The notes under the pieces: model-generated | Told to the model about the DNA's origin: nothing | Databases searched by the model: none | The model's input: the letters and a program-made list of their open reading frames with translations, nothing else | Position numbers and translations under genes: made by a program | In this document: positions 8,735-18,266 of the stretch, piece by piece | Position numbering within the stretch: position 1 is the stretch's first letter | Layout of the letters: every line of letters starts with the position of its first letter | Assembly (NCBI RefSeq): GCF_004022215.1 | Contig: NZ_SAUZ01000012.1 | Coordinates: 62,001-126,000 of the forward strand | Length of the DNA stretch: 64,000 nucleotides | Direction: 5' to 3' | From: Paenirhodobacter populi | GTDB taxonomy: Bacteria; Pseudomonadota; Alphaproteobacteria; Rhodobacterales; Rhodobacteraceae

Positions 8735-9339
8735 AACGACGGGTCCGCAGCCAGAACCTTGGCGGGGCGCGAGCGATCCTGTTGCACCGCCCGCACCCGA
8801 CCGTTCAGGCGCTGGAACGTCAGCTTGCCGCCATTGGCCTTGCGGTCGAGCAATGCTGGCCCGACCTGCCCGCATCGGCCATCGCCGCCGATTTCATCTT
8901 TTTCGATGCAGACCACGGCCACGACAGCCAGTTCCCGTGGGAGCCCGGCAATCCCCCCATGCCGATGATCGCCCTGATCGGGTCCGAGGCGCCGGGGCGC
9001 ATCGAATGGGCGCTGAATGCGGGCGCGGATGCGCAGCTTTTAAAACCCGTGGGGGACGGCGGCGCCTTTTCCGCCCTTCTGACCGCCCGCGCTGCCTTTG
9101 AAGCGCGGCAAGCGCTGGCGGCAGAAGTCGCGGCGCTGCGGCAGCGGCTGGATCAGCGGCAGACGGTGGTGCGTGCCGTGGCCATGCTGATGGGCCTCGG
9201 CAAGACCGAGGACGAAGCCTATGCCCAGTTGCGCGCCATGGCGATGGCCTGGCGGATCAGCTTCGAGGGCGCGGCAGAACGGGTTGTCGCTGCGCAGCGC
9301 GGCCCGGACACGCAGGTGCGGGGCGGACGGGATGACTGA
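8731..9339 (+). CDS. amiR: AmiR-like ANTAR antitermination regulator
   Basis: 202 residues. An N-terminal receiver-like domain without the usual phospho-acceptor context (FIFFDADHGHD), a coiled-coil (about residues 120-145, ALAAEVAALRQRLDQRQ), and a C-terminal ANTAR RNA-binding domain (RAVAMLMGLGKTEDEAYAQL with AMAWRISFEGAAERV). AmiR releases a leader terminator when amide-bound AmiC lets it go. It overlaps amiC at its start and dppC-like at its end. The target should be the amiC leader or a hairpin within the operon. Family assignment is firm; the RNA target is inferred. Confidence 0.85.
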   Translation: MKRRVRSQNLGGARAILLHRPHPTVQALERQLAAIGLAVEQCWPDLPASAIAADFIFFDADHGHDSQFPWEPGNPPMPMIALIGSEAPGRIEWALNAGADAQLLKPVGDGGAFSALLTARAAFEARQALAAEVAALRQRLDQRQTVVRAVAMLMGLGKTEDEAYAQLRAMAMAWRISFEGAAERVVAAQRGPDTQVRGGRDD

Positions 9340-10216
9340 CGTTACCGCCTCCGCCACCAAGGCCCCTGCCGGCGCGTTGCGCCGTCTGCTGCGGCGGAAA
9401 CTGGCGATCCTCGGGTTGGCCATCATCGCGGTCGTGGTGCTGGGCGCCTTGTTTGCGCCATGGATCGCTCCCTACGCGCCCGAGGAACAGCTGTTCGACG
9501 GGCTGACGCTGGAGGGCGCGCCGCTTGCCCCCGATGCGACCTTCATCTTTGGCACCGACCTTCTGGGGAGGGACCTTTTCAGCCGGATGCTCTACGGCGC
9601 GCAAACCTCGCTGGTGATCGGCGTGGTGGCGAATGGGATCGCTTTGGCCATCGGCACATTGATCGGCGTCACCGCGGGGTTCTTTCGCGGCTGGATCGGC
9701 GGCGGACTGATGCGGCTGACCGATTTGATGATGGCCTTCCCCGCGCTGCTGCTGGCGATCTGCCTTGCCGCGATCTTCACCCCCTCGCTCTGGATCGTGG
9801 CCATGGTGATCGCGCTGGTGAACTGGGTGCAGACGGCGCGCGTCATCTATACGGAAACCACGGCGCTTGCCGAACGCGAGTTCATCGCGGCCGAGCGGAC
9901 ACTCGGCGCGGGCACGGGGCGGATCCTCTTTCGCCACATCCTGCCGCATCTGGTGCCGACGGTCATCGTCTGGGGCACGCTGGGTATCTCGACGACCGTG
10001 CTTCTGGAGGCGACGCTTTCCTTCCTTGGCGTCGGGGTGCAGCCGCCTACGCCCAGCTGGGGCAACATCATCTTCGAGAACCAGACCTATTTCCAGGCGG
10101 CGCCCTGGCTGGTCTTCATTCCCGGTGCGGCGATCGTCCTGCTGGCCCTTGCCTTCAACCTCGTGGGCGACGCCCTGCGAGATGTGCTGGACCCGACCCA
10201 AAGGGGACGTGACTGA
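9332..10216 (+). CDS. ABC transporter permease, DppC/OppC type
   Basis: 294 residues from the ATG at 9332, which overlaps the amiR stop. The N-terminal DppC domain (RRLLRRKLAILGLAIIAVVV), the conserved FGTDLLGRDLFSRMLYG block and the permease EAA loop (ERTLGAGTGRILFRHILPHL) identify it. About six membrane spans. Genes of the same importer follow in the order DppB, binding protein, formamidase, fused ATPase. The importer probably brings in formamide, another amide or a small amide-bearing peptide, judged from the flanking sensor and hydrolase. The unusual DppC-before-DppB order is also seen in some nickel and amide clusters. Confidence 0.9.
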   Translation: MTDVTASATKAPAGALRRLLRRKLAILGLAIIAVVVLGALFAPWIAPYAPEEQLFDGLTLEGAPLAPDATFIFGTDLLGRDLFSRMLYGAQTSLVIGVVANGIALAIGTLIGVTAGFFRGWIGGGLMRLTDLMMAFPALLLAICLAAIFTPSLWIVAMVIALVNWVQTARVIYTETTALAEREFIAAERTLGAGTGRILFRHILPHLVPTVIVWGTLGISTTVLLEATLSFLGVGVQPPTPSWGNIIFENQTYFQAAPWLVFIPGAAIVLLALAFNLVGDALRDVLDPTQRGRD

Positions 10217-11136
10217 TGGCCGCCTATCTTGCCCGCCGCCTGATCCAGTCGGTCCTGATCCTTCTGGGCGTCAGCTTCATCACCTTCCTGCTGCTCTATG
10301 TCCTGCCGGCCGATCCGGTCCGCCAGATCGCGGGCCGCGCGGCCACCGCCCAAACGGTGGAGAATATCCGCCAGCAACTGGGCCTCGACCAGCCGTTCCT
10401 CGTGCAATACGGGCGGTATCTCGGAAACCTGCTGCACGGCGATCTTGGCCGCAGCTATCTGCAAAAGACCGATGTGGCCGAACTGATCTGGTCGCGCCTG
10501 CCTGCCTCGCTGCTGTTGATGGCGGGGGGCATCGCGTGCGAGCTGGTGCTCGGCCTGACTCTGGGCGTGATCGCCGCGCTGTGGCGGGGCCGCGCGCTGG
10601 ATCAGGGGCTGATGGTCGGCAGCTTTGTCGCCGTTTCGGCACCGCAGTTCGTAGTCGGACTGCTTCTCCTCTATGTCTTTGCGGTGCGGCTGGGGTGGTT
10701 TCCCATCGGCGGCTACGGCACATTCGCGCATCTGGTCCTGCCCGCGCTTACGCTGGGGATACTCGGATCGGGCTGGTATAGCCGCATGATGCGCTCCTCG
10801 ATGATCGAGGTGCTGCGCGCAGACTATATCCGCACGGCCCGCGCCAAGGGGCTGGACCGCGCCCGTGTCATCCTGCGCCATGCCCTGCCCAATGCGATCC
10901 TGCCCATCGTCGCCATGATCGGCATCGACATCGGTATCTTCATGGGCGGGATCGTCGTCGTCGAAAGCGTGTTCGGCTGGCCCGGCATGGGGCAGCTCGC
11001 CTGGCAGGCGATCCAGCGCGTCGACATCCCGATCATCATGGGCGTCACGCTGGTGTCTGCCACCGCAATCGTTCTGGGCAACCTGCTGGCCGATCTGATC
11101 GCGCCACTGGTCGACCCGCGCATCAAACTACGCTGA
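10216..11136 (+). CDS. ABC transporter permease, DppB/OppB type
   Basis: 306 residues. It starts on the last base of the previous stop codon (TGATG), so the two are translationally coupled. It begins with the classic MAAYLARRLIQSVLILLGVS first span, has QLGLDQPFLVQYGRYLGNLL in the periplasmic loop, and the EAA motif around RTARAKGLDRARVILRHAL. Inner-membrane partner of the DppC-type subunit. Confidence 0.9.
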   Translation: MAAYLARRLIQSVLILLGVSFITFLLLYVLPADPVRQIAGRAATAQTVENIRQQLGLDQPFLVQYGRYLGNLLHGDLGRSYLQKTDVAELIWSRLPASLLLMAGGIACELVLGLTLGVIAALWRGRALDQGLMVGSFVAVSAPQFVVGLLLLYVFAVRLGWFPIGGYGTFAHLVLPALTLGILGSGWYSRMMRSSMIEVLRADYIRTARAKGLDRARVILRHALPNAILPIVAMIGIDIGIFMGGIVVVESVFGWPGMGQLAWQAIQRVDIPIIMGVTLVSATAIVLGNLLADLIAPLVDPRIKLR

Positions 11137-11163
11137 ACAACAAAAACCGACAGGAGAGATAAG

Positions 11164-12774
11164 ATGAAACACTGGCTTGCCTCTACCGCGCTTGCGCTTT
11201 GCCTTGCCGTTCCGGCGCTGGCGCAGGACTATACGCCCGATCCGAACGCCAAACCCGGCGGGGCCATCGTGATCACCTACAAGGACGATGTGGCGACGCT
11301 TGACCCTGCCATCGGCTATGACTGGCAGAACTGGTCGATGATCAAGTCGATCTTCGACGGACTGATGGACTACGTCCCCGGCTCCACCGCCCTGCGCCCC
11401 GGTCTGGCCGAAAGCTATGACCTGTCAGAGGACGGGCTGACCTTCACCTTCCACCTGCGCCCGGGCGTCAAGTTCCACAACGGTCGCGAGATGACTGCCG
11501 AGGACGTGAAATATTCGCTGGACCGCGTCACCAACCCCGAAACGCAATCGCCCGGCGCGGGCTTCTTCGGTTCGATCGAAGGGTTCGAGAATGCGGGGCC
11601 GGACGGCCTCTCGGGCGTCAAGATCATCGATCCGCTGACGGTCGAGATCAAGCTGTCCCGGCCCGATGCGACCTTCCTGCATGTGATGGCGCTGAACTTC
11701 GCCTCGGTCGTGCCGAAAGAGGCGGTGGATGAATACGGCGCCGATTTCGGCAAGCATCCTGTCGGCACCGGCGCCTATTCGCTCGCCGAATGGACCATCG
11801 GGCAGCGTCTTGTCTTCGCCAGGAACGAGACCTACTGGCGCGCCGGCGTGCCCTATCTGGACCAGATCACCTTCGAGGTCGGGCAAGAGCCGGTCGTGGC
11901 CCTGCTTCGCCTGCAGAAGGGCGAGGTCGATGTGCCCGGCGACGGCATTCCGCCGGCGAAATTCACCGAAGTGATGGCCAACCCGGATGAGGCATCGCGC
12001 GTGGTCGAGGGCGGGCAGCTCCACACCGGCTATATCACCATGAACGTGACGCAGCCGCCCTTCGACAAGGTCGAGGTGCGTCGTGCGGTCAACATGGCGC
12101 TGAACAAGGAGCGGATCGTCCAGATCATCAACGGGCGCGCCGTGCCTGCGAACCAGCCGTTGCCGCCCTCGATGCCCGGCTATGCCAAGGACTACAAAGG
12201 CTATGCCCACGATCCCGAAGGGGCGAAGAAGCTGCTGGCCGACGCGGGATATCCCGACGGGTTCGAAACCGAGCTTTACGTGATGAACACGGACCCGAAC
12301 CCGCGGATCGCGCAGGCGATCCAGCAGGATCTGGCGGCCATCGGCATCAAGGCCTCGCTGCAGAACCTTGCGCAGGCCAACGTGATCGAGGCCGGCGGCG
12401 CGGGCACCGCGCCGATGGTCTGGTCGGGCGGCATGGGCTGGATCGCCGACTTCCCTGATCCGTCGAACTTCTATGGCCCGATCCTCGGCTGCGCGGGCGC
12501 GGGGGAGGGCGGCTGGAACTGGTCGAAATACTGCAACGAGGCGCTGGATGCCGAGGCGGTCAAGGCCGACAGCTTCAAGGACCCCTCGGATCCTGCGCGC
12601 CTTGCGATGTGGTCCGACATCTATGTGAAAATCATGGACGATGCCCCCTGGGCGCCGGTCTTCAACGAACAGCGCTATACGATGAAATCGCCCCGCATGG
12701 GCGGCGAGGATGCGCTCTATGTCGATCCGGTTTCGATCCCGATCAACTATGACTATGTTTTCATAAAGGAATAA
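11164..12774 (+). CDS. Periplasmic binding protein, family 5 (DppA/OppA)
   Basis: 536 residues with a clear signal peptide (MKHWLASTALALCLAVPALA, cut before QD). Family 5 landmarks are DGLMDYVPGSTALRPGLAES, the FTFHLRPGVKFHNGREMTAEDV block and GTGAYSLAEW. A ribosome-binding site (AGGAGAG) lies just before the ATG. It delivers the substrate to the DppB/DppC channel. Family 5 members bind peptides, nickel, glutathione or opine-like molecules; here the formamidase four bases downstream suggests an amide. Specificity cannot be read from sequence. Confidence 0.9.
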   Translation: MKHWLASTALALCLAVPALAQDYTPDPNAKPGGAIVITYKDDVATLDPAIGYDWQNWSMIKSIFDGLMDYVPGSTALRPGLAESYDLSEDGLTFTFHLRPGVKFHNGREMTAEDVKYSLDRVTNPETQSPGAGFFGSIEGFENAGPDGLSGVKIIDPLTVEIKLSRPDATFLHVMALNFASVVPKEAVDEYGADFGKHPVGTGAYSLAEWTIGQRLVFARNETYWRAGVPYLDQITFEVGQEPVVALLRLQKGEVDVPGDGIPPAKFTEVMANPDEASRVVEGGQLHTGYITMNVTQPPFDKVEVRRAVNMALNKERIVQIINGRAVPANQPLPPSMPGYAKDYKGYAHDPEGAKKLLADAGYPDGFETELYVMNTDPNPRIAQAIQQDLAAIGIKASLQNLAQANVIEAGGAGTAPMVWSGGMGWIADFPDPSNFYGPILGCAGAGEGGWNWSKYCNEALDAEAVKADSFKDPSDPARLAMWSDIYVKIMDDAPWAPVFNEQRYTMKSPRMGGEDALYVDPVSIPINYDYVFIKE

Positions 12775-12778
12775 GGCC

Positions 12779-13738
12779 ATGTGCAAGGCCTGCAACTATA
12801 CCATCCACGGCGCGCAGCATCACTTTGGCTGGGACAATTCATTTGTTCCGGTCGAAAGGGTGGCGCCGGGATCGACCATTCTCTTTCACTGTCACGATTC
12901 CTCGGCGGGCCAGCTTGGCCCGTCGTCGAAACTGGCCGATGTGGCGGCGCTGGACTTCGGCAAGATCAACCCGGTTTCCGGCCCGATCTTCGTTGATGGT
13001 GCCGAGCCGGGCGATGCGCTGAAGGTCACCATAGACAGCTTTGCTCCGCAGGCGGTTGCAGGGCGTGGGTGGGGATGGACCGCGAACATCCCGGGTTTCG
13101 GCCTTCTGGCCGACCAGTTCACCGATCCGTCGCTGATCGTCTGGGACTTTGATCCGGCAACGTTGGCGCCTGCTCTCTGGTCCAGTCAGGCGAAGATCCC
13201 GTTGAAGCCCTTTGCCGGCACAATCGGCTGCGCACCGGCCGAGCCGGGGCATCACTCGGTTGTCCCGCCCCGGCGGGTAGGCGGCAATCTTGACATCCGC
13301 GATCTGGCGGCGGGCACCACTCTCTACCTGCCGGTCGAGGTGGCGGGGGCGCTCTTCAGCGTTGGCGACACCCATGCCGCCCAAGGCGATGGAGAGGTCT
13401 GCGGCACGGCCATCGAAAGCCCGATGGATGTAGTCCTGAAGCTTGATCTGGTGAAGGGCGCCAATCTGAAACTGCCGCGCTTCACGACACCCGGGCCGGT
13501 CACCACCCATCTCGACGCCAAGGGCTATGAGGTCACGACCGGGATCGGTCCCGATTTGATGAGCGGCGCGCGCGATGCGGTGGCGGGGATGGTCGACCTT
13601 CTGACCGCCACGCACGGCATGTCGGCGGTCGAGGCCTATATGCTCTGTTCCACCTGCGGCGACCTGCGGATATCCGAGATCGTCGACATGCCAAACTGGG
13701 TGGTCAGCTTCTACTTCCCTCGCGCCGTTTTCGAATGA
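12779..13738 (+). CDS. fmdA: Acetamidase/formamidase
   Basis: 319 residues of the FmdA/AmdA family (Pfam FmdA_AmdA), which hydrolyses formamide or acetamide to ammonia and the acid. Characteristic blocks are VPVERVAPGSTILFHCHDSS near the N-terminus, GTIGCAPAEPGHHSVVPPR in mid-protein, GDTHAAQGDGEVCGTAIE, and the C-terminal EAYMLCSTCGDLRISEIVD. Cytosolic. It starts four bases after the binding-protein gene and overlaps the ABC ATPase gene by four. Its place inside a transporter operon headed by amiC-amiR makes it the likely catabolic enzyme for the imported amide. Family members from 300 to 450 residues are normal. Confidence 0.9.
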   Translation: MCKACNYTIHGAQHHFGWDNSFVPVERVAPGSTILFHCHDSSAGQLGPSSKLADVAALDFGKINPVSGPIFVDGAEPGDALKVTIDSFAPQAVAGRGWGWTANIPGFGLLADQFTDPSLIVWDFDPATLAPALWSSQAKIPLKPFAGTIGCAPAEPGHHSVVPPRRVGGNLDIRDLAAGTTLYLPVEVAGALFSVGDTHAAQGDGEVCGTAIESPMDVVLKLDLVKGANLKLPRFTTPGPVTTHLDAKGYEVTTGIGPDLMSGARDAVAGMVDLLTATHGMSAVEAYMLCSTCGDLRISEIVDMPNWVVSFYFPRAVFE

Positions 13739-15501
13739 CCGAGGGGAGGCCATCGGCAGGCGCAGGGGCGCCGGTTCTTTCGGTGAGGGGCCTGACCGTC
13801 TCGATCGGGCACAAGCCGCTGGTCGAGGGGCTGTCTTTCGATCTTGCCCGCGATGAAACCCTCGCCATCGTGGGCGAGAGCGGGTCGGGCAAGTCGATCA
13901 CCTCGCTGGCGGTTATGGGCCTGCTGCCCCCGCAGGTGCGCGCGACCGCCGGGCAGGTGCTGTTCGACGGCCGCGATCTGCTGGCCCTTCCCGAAAGCGC
14001 GCTGCGGCCCATCCGCGGTGGGCGTATCGCGATGATCTTTCAGGAGCCGATGACCAGCCTCAACCCTGTGATGACCGTGGGCGCGCAACTGGTCGAAGCC
14101 ATCACGGCGCATGAGCCGCTGCGGCGGGGCGAGGCACGCGCCCGTGCGGTTGCGGCGTTGAAATCGGTGCGGATCTCGCAGGCGGAACGACGGTTGGCGC
14201 AGTATCCGCACGAGTTGTCGGGCGGGATGCGCCAACGGGTGATGATCGCCATGGCGCTGGCGCTGAAACCCGATGTGCTGATCTGCGACGAGCCCACGAC
14301 CGCGCTGGATGTGACGGTTCAGCGCGAGGTGCTGGATCTGCTGCGTGACCTTCAGCGCCAGACCGGGACCGCGCTGATCCTGATCACGCATGACATGGGC
14401 GTTGTCGCCGAAATGGCAGACCGGGTGATCGTGATGAAATCCGGGCAGATGGTCGAGGGAGGCTCCATTGCCAGCATCTTCGCCGCGCCTCGCGCACAGT
14501 ATACCCGTGATCTTCTGGCGGCGGTGCCGCGGATGGGCGATGGCTCGGGCGCGATCCCGGTCGCCAAGGCGCCGCCGGTTGCGCGGCTGCATGACGTGCA
14601 GGTCGGCTTCGACATTCGGGGCGGTATCCTTCAGCGCGTGACCCACCGCGTCCATGCCGTCGAACATGTCAGCCTCGAGATCCTGCCGGGCGAGACCTTC
14701 GCAATCGTCGGCGAGAGCGGCTGCGGCAAGTCCACGCTTGCCAGGGCCATCGCTGGCCTTGTCCCCCATCAGGGGCATATCGAGGTCGCGGGAAAGCCAC
14801 TGGCGGGGCTGACGGTCGAGGGGCGGCGCGCCATTTGCCGCGACGTGCAGATGGTGTTTCAGGATCCGATGGCCGCGCTCGACCCCCGGATGCGCGTCGG
14901 CGATCTGGTGGCGGAGCCGCTGGTGATCCACGGGATCGGCAGCCCCATGGAACGCCGCGAGCGCACCGAAGACCTCTTTGACCGCGTGGGCCTGCCCCGC
15001 GACACACTGGACCGCTATCCGCACGAGTTCTCGGGCGGCCAGCGTCAGCGGATCTGCATCGCCCGAGCACTGGCCCTGAAGCCAAAGCTGATCATCTGCG
15101 ATGAAAGCGTCTCGGCCTTGGACGTTTCGGTCCAGGCCCGGGTGCTGGCGCTTCTGAACGAGCTGAAGGCCGAATTCGGGCTTTCTTATCTTTTCATCAG
15201 CCATGACATGGCGGTGGTGGAGAATATCGCCGATCGGGTTGGCGTCATGTATCTGGGTCAGATCGTCGAAACCGGTACCCGGGCGCAGGTGTTCGGCAAT
15301 CCGCAGCATCCTTACACCCGCCGTCTGATCGAGGCGGTGCCGGTTCCTGACCCAGCATATCGGCGTATGCCCGCAGCTCGGCTGACAGGAGAGGTGCCAA
15401 GCCCCATCCTTCCGGTGGGAGTGTCATCCGTTCGGGTCTCTCTAGCGGATATCGGGGGCGGCCATCTGGTCGCGATAGATGAAGGGGGACCGGGCCAATA
15501 G
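13735..15501 (+). CDS. Fused dipeptide-type ABC ATPase (DppD-DppF)
   Basis: 588 residues holding two complete ABC domains. First half: Walker [10 protein letters not shown] near 44, signature [15 protein letters not shown], Walker [13 protein letters not shown]. Second half: Walker [10 protein letters not shown] near 328, signature [15 protein letters not shown], Walker [14 protein letters not shown], where the usual DEPVS is DESVS. Each half ends with the oligopeptide-type C-terminal tail ([15 protein letters not shown]). Fusion of DppD and DppF in one chain is common in alphaproteobacteria. Last gene of the amide operon. The Pro-to-Ser change in the second Walker B is conservative. Confidence 0.9.
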   Translation: MTEGRPSAGAGAPVLSVRGLTVSIGHKPLVEGLSFDLARDETLAIVGESGSGKSITSLAVMGLLPPQVRATAGQVLFDGRDLLALPESALRPIRGGRIAMIFQEPMTSLNPVMTVGAQLVEAITAHEPLRRGEARARAVAALKSVRISQAERRLAQYPHELSGGMRQRVMIAMALALKPDVLICDEPTTALDVTVQREVLDLLRDLQRQTGTALILITHDMGVVAEMADRVIVMKSGQMVEGGSIASIFAAPRAQYTRDLLAAVPRMGDGSGAIPVAKAPPVARLHDVQVGFDIRGGILQRVTHRVHAVEHVSLEILPGETFAIVGESGCGKSTLARAIAGLVPHQGHIEVAGKPLAGLTVEGRRAICRDVQMVFQDPMAALDPRMRVGDLVAEPLVIHGIGSPMERRERTEDLFDRVGLPRDTLDRYPHEFSGGQRQRICIARALALKPKLIICDESVSALDVSVQARVLALLNELKAEFGLSYLFISHDMAVVENIADRVGVMYLGQIVETGTRAQVFGNPQHPYTRRLIEAVPVPDPAYRRMPAARLTGEVPSPILPVGVSSVRVSLADIGGGHLVAIDEGGPGQ

Positions 15502-15504
15502 CCT

Positions 15505-15623
15505 GTCCGGCACGCAGAAGAAGACCCGACTAGGTGTTTGATCCCATGGTGTGATGGTGCGATCCTTTCTCCGGAATGGCAGGAAGCATCATGGGCCAGG
15601 TTCGTCACGGGAGCGCCACAACC
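15505..15623 (+). mobile_element. IS481-family left-end fragment
   Basis: The start of an IS481-type transposase, MGQVRHGSATT (ATG at 15591), is preceded by non-coding sequence like the left end of such elements. It stops abruptly at about 15623, where a response-regulator remnant on the other strand begins. Only the first 11 codons remain. Recognition rests on memory of that conserved N-terminus. Confidence 0.55.
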
Positions 15624-15897
15624 TCGGCTCGCCAAGCCCGCGCAGGGTGGCAATCTCGACGGCCGCACCGTCGATATTCTTGCGTAACCGGTGAACGTAA
15701 ATCTCGATCGCGCTTGGATCTGTCTCTGCGCCAAGGCCGAAGATGCTGCCCGACAGTGCCGATTTGGTGACGGTGCGCCCGGTCTTGAGAATGGGATATT
15801 CGAGCACGGCATATTCGCGCGGGGTCAACGCGAGCGGCGCCTCCGCCAGCCGGAATTGCCGTGTCGTGGTATCGAGCAAGAGATCGCCCACCGCCAC
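15604..15897 (-). pseudogene. OmpR-type response regulator, DNA-binding domain fragment
   Basis: The minus-strand frame reads VGDLLLDTTTRQFRLAEAPL, then LTPREYAVLEYPILKTGRTV and DPSAIEIYVHRLRKNID. This is the winged-helix output domain of OmpR/TctD-like regulators. The receiver domain is absent and the C-terminus is replaced by IS481 sequence at ATLRGLG. Upstream (to about 16020) an unrecognised fragment (FNFSNRLLLNAPQLLADVLR) continues in another frame. A dead remnant. Confidence 0.7.
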
Positions 15898-16314
15898 TTC
15901 GGGAGGGCGGCGGCCTCCGCTGAGGCCTTGCGCAACACATCAGCCAGAAGCTGTGGCGCGTTGAGCAAGAGCCTGTTGCTGAAGTTGAAACGGCTGGTTT
16001 GAAAGGCTCCGGCCTCCATGTCCGCGCCAAGCTAGACGTAGCCCCCACGCATCGCAAGGAAGGCCGACTTTGGAAAGGGGATTGTCCGGCCGCCATCGCT
16101 CGCGACAGTATCCTCCAGGGGGCTAGGTGCTTCCTCGCCGCGGGATATGAGGCCGATTAAATGCTACACGCTCTAATGCGGTATGGCCTCTTTGTGTTCT
16201 GTTTTTCGCAACACGAAGCTTCGCACTCTCGACTACGTCCTCCATGGCCAGAGGGGCATGATGGTCCCGAACTATCGGAGTGCCGCCGGATATGGGCGGC
16301 ATGTGAGGATTGAC

Positions 16315-17121
16315 ATGCCCAGTATCGCGACCAATGGAATCCAGACCCATTTCGAAATGAAAGGGGAGGGTGCGCCTGTCGTTCTGGTCTCGGGGCTGGG
16401 GGGGACGGGCGCTTACTGGGGGCCGCAGATCGAGGCATTGTCGAGGCAGTATCAGGTCATCACTTATGATCAGCGTGGCGCGGGCGGCTCGGATCATCCC
16501 GACATGGCCTACAGCATCGAGATGCTGGCCGATGATTTGGAGGCGCTGATTTCTGCGCTCGGTGTTGAACGTCCGGCGCTGATCGGTCATTCGACCGGCG
16601 GCGCGATCGGCCAGATTCTGGCCGCGCGCGGCCCCGATATGCTGCGCGGCATGGTGCAATATGCCAGCTGGTCCAAGTCTGATGCGCATTTCAACTGGGT
16701 TTTCCGGCTGCGCCGCGCACTGTTGGCAAATGCCCCGATAGAGGAATATGTCCACGGCTCGGCCCTGTTCCTTTACCCGCCCGAGCATGTGCAACAGGGT
16801 GGAGTGGCGCTGTCCGAGCGGCTGCTCGATTCGGTCAGGACCTTTCCAGATCCCGCGATCATCATGCGCCGGATCGATGCGATCACGGCCCATGACGCGA
16901 TGGCGGTTCTTGGCCGCATCCGTATCCCGACCCTTGTGATCTGCGCCAATGACGACATTCTGACACCGCCCTATCAGGCCCGCATTCTGGCTGAGGCCAT
17001 CCCGGGGGCCGAGCTGCAGGTGTTGCCTGAGGGTGGACACAGCCTGTCGGAAACGCAGCCCGAAATCTTTAACCGTATTGTGCTGGACTTTCTGGCCAGC
17101 ATCACGGCAACCGCAGCCTGA
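16315..17121 (+). CDS. Alpha/beta hydrolase, RutD-like
   Basis: 268 residues from the ATG at 16315, chosen for its ribosome-binding site (TGAGGA, about seven bases upstream) and because the protein then starts directly with the fold. The oxyanion segment LVSGLGGTGAYWGPQI, nucleophile elbow GHSTGG (Ser near 98), acid near CANDDILTP and histidine in EGGHSL are all present. The closest named relative is RutD, which speeds aminoacrylate hydrolysis in uracil breakdown. The next two genes are RutA-like and RutC-like, supporting a ring-cleavage pathway. There are no RutB, RutE or RutF relatives nearby, so it is not the standard rut operon. Confidence 0.8.
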   Translation: MPSIATNGIQTHFEMKGEGAPVVLVSGLGGTGAYWGPQIEALSRQYQVITYDQRGAGGSDHPDMAYSIEMLADDLEALISALGVERPALIGHSTGGAIGQILAARGPDMLRGMVQYASWSKSDAHFNWVFRLRRALLANAPIEEYVHGSALFLYPPEHVQQGGVALSERLLDSVRTFPDPAIIMRRIDAITAHDAMAVLGRIRIPTLVICANDDILTPPYQARILAEAIPGAELQVLPEGGHSLSETQPEIFNRIVLDFLASITATAA

Positions 17122-17147
17122 ACCGCCACAGTCAAAGGTAGAAGACC

Positions 17148-18266
17148 ATGCTCGACACCAGCGAAAAAACCACTGAACTGGGGGTGTTCCTTCCCGTCGG
17201 CAACGGCGGCTGGATCACCTCGACCACCAGCCCGCAACTGCCTGCGACCTATGACTACAATAAGCAAGTGGCGATCCTTGCCGAAGAGATGGGCTTTGAC
17301 TTCGCCCTCGCAATGGCAAAATGGCGCGGTTACGGCGGCCCGTCGAAACATTGGGACATCACCCTTGAAAGCATGACCGCCATGGCTGGCATCGCCGAGG
17401 CCACCAGCCGCATCGGTGTCTGGGGCACGGTGCACACCATGGTCTTCCATCCGGCAGTGGTGGCGAAGATGACGGCCGTCATCGACCAGATCTCGAAAGG
17501 GCGCTTTGGGCTCAACATCGTGTCGGGCTCGAACCCGTCGGATCAGGGACAGATGGGGCTGTGGATGGACCTTGACCATGCCGAGCGCTACGAACTGGCG
17601 GAGGAATGGCTCAGCGTGCTCAAGCGGCTGTGGACCGAAGAACGGGTCGACCACAAAGGCAAGCATTACGAGCTGATCGACTGCATGTCGAACCCGAAAC
17701 CCTCGGTTCAGCCGCCGATCATCTGCGCCGGCGCCTCGGATCGCGGGTTCCTGTTCACGATGGAGCATTGCACCGGCAGTTTCATGCTGGGCTCGGACCA
17801 CGATGACTTCATCAAGACCGGCCTGCGCGCCAAAGAGCTTGCCGCTCAGCAGGGTAAGCCCGGTTTCAAGACCTATGGGCTGTTCACCATCGTTCCCGGT
17901 GCCACCGATGCCGAGGCGCGCGAGCGCGTGGCCTATTATGACAGTGGTGTCGACACGATCGCGCTCGACAACCAGACGCGGGAATATTCCGGCGACAAGA
18001 GCTTCAAACAGAACACCATGGCGCAGCGTTTCGTTTCGCAGGGCGAGAGCCGTAACTCCATGACGCGCGCCGCGCTTGTCGGCTCGTCCGAGACGATCGG
18101 GCGCAAGCTGGCCGAGATCGTCAAGGGTGCACAGCTCGACGGCGTGACGGTGATCGTGCCCGACTTCATCGATGACCTGCGCACCGTCGGCACCGAAGTG
18201 GTCGAGGTTCTGGCCCAGAACGGCGTGATGACCAACGCCTATACCCACCAGAAGGCCGCCCAATGA
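17148..18266 (+). CDS. RutA-like flavin-dependent monooxygenase (LLM class)
   Basis: 372 residues, matching RutA length (about 360-380). Blocks LGVFLPVGNGGWITS at the N-terminus, FDFALAMAKWRGYGGPSKHW, RFGLNIVSGSNPSDQGQMG and PSVQPPIICAGASDRG are those of the bacterial-luciferase-fold pyrimidine monooxygenases that open the uracil ring with FMN and O2. Cytosolic. It overlaps the following Rid gene by four bases. No flavin reductase gene (RutF) is adjacent, so reduced FMN must come from elsewhere. With a nucleoside-type ABC importer downstream, the natural substrate is probably a pyrimidine or related N-heterocycle, but not necessarily uracil. Confidence 0.85.
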   Translation: MLDTSEKTTELGVFLPVGNGGWITSTTSPQLPATYDYNKQVAILAEEMGFDFALAMAKWRGYGGPSKHWDITLESMTAMAGIAEATSRIGVWGTVHTMVFHPAVVAKMTAVIDQISKGRFGLNIVSGSNPSDQGQMGLWMDLDHAERYELAEEWLSVLKRLWTEERVDHKGKHYELIDCMSNPKPSVQPPIICAGASDRGFLFTMEHCTGSFMLGSDHDDFIKTGLRAKELAAQQGKPGFKTYGLFTIVPGATDAEARERVAYYDSGVDTIALDNQTREYSGDKSFKQNTMAQRFVSQGESRNSMTRAALVGSSETIGRKLAEIVKGAQLDGVTVIVPDFIDDLRTVGTEVVEVLAQNGVMTNAYTHQKAAQ

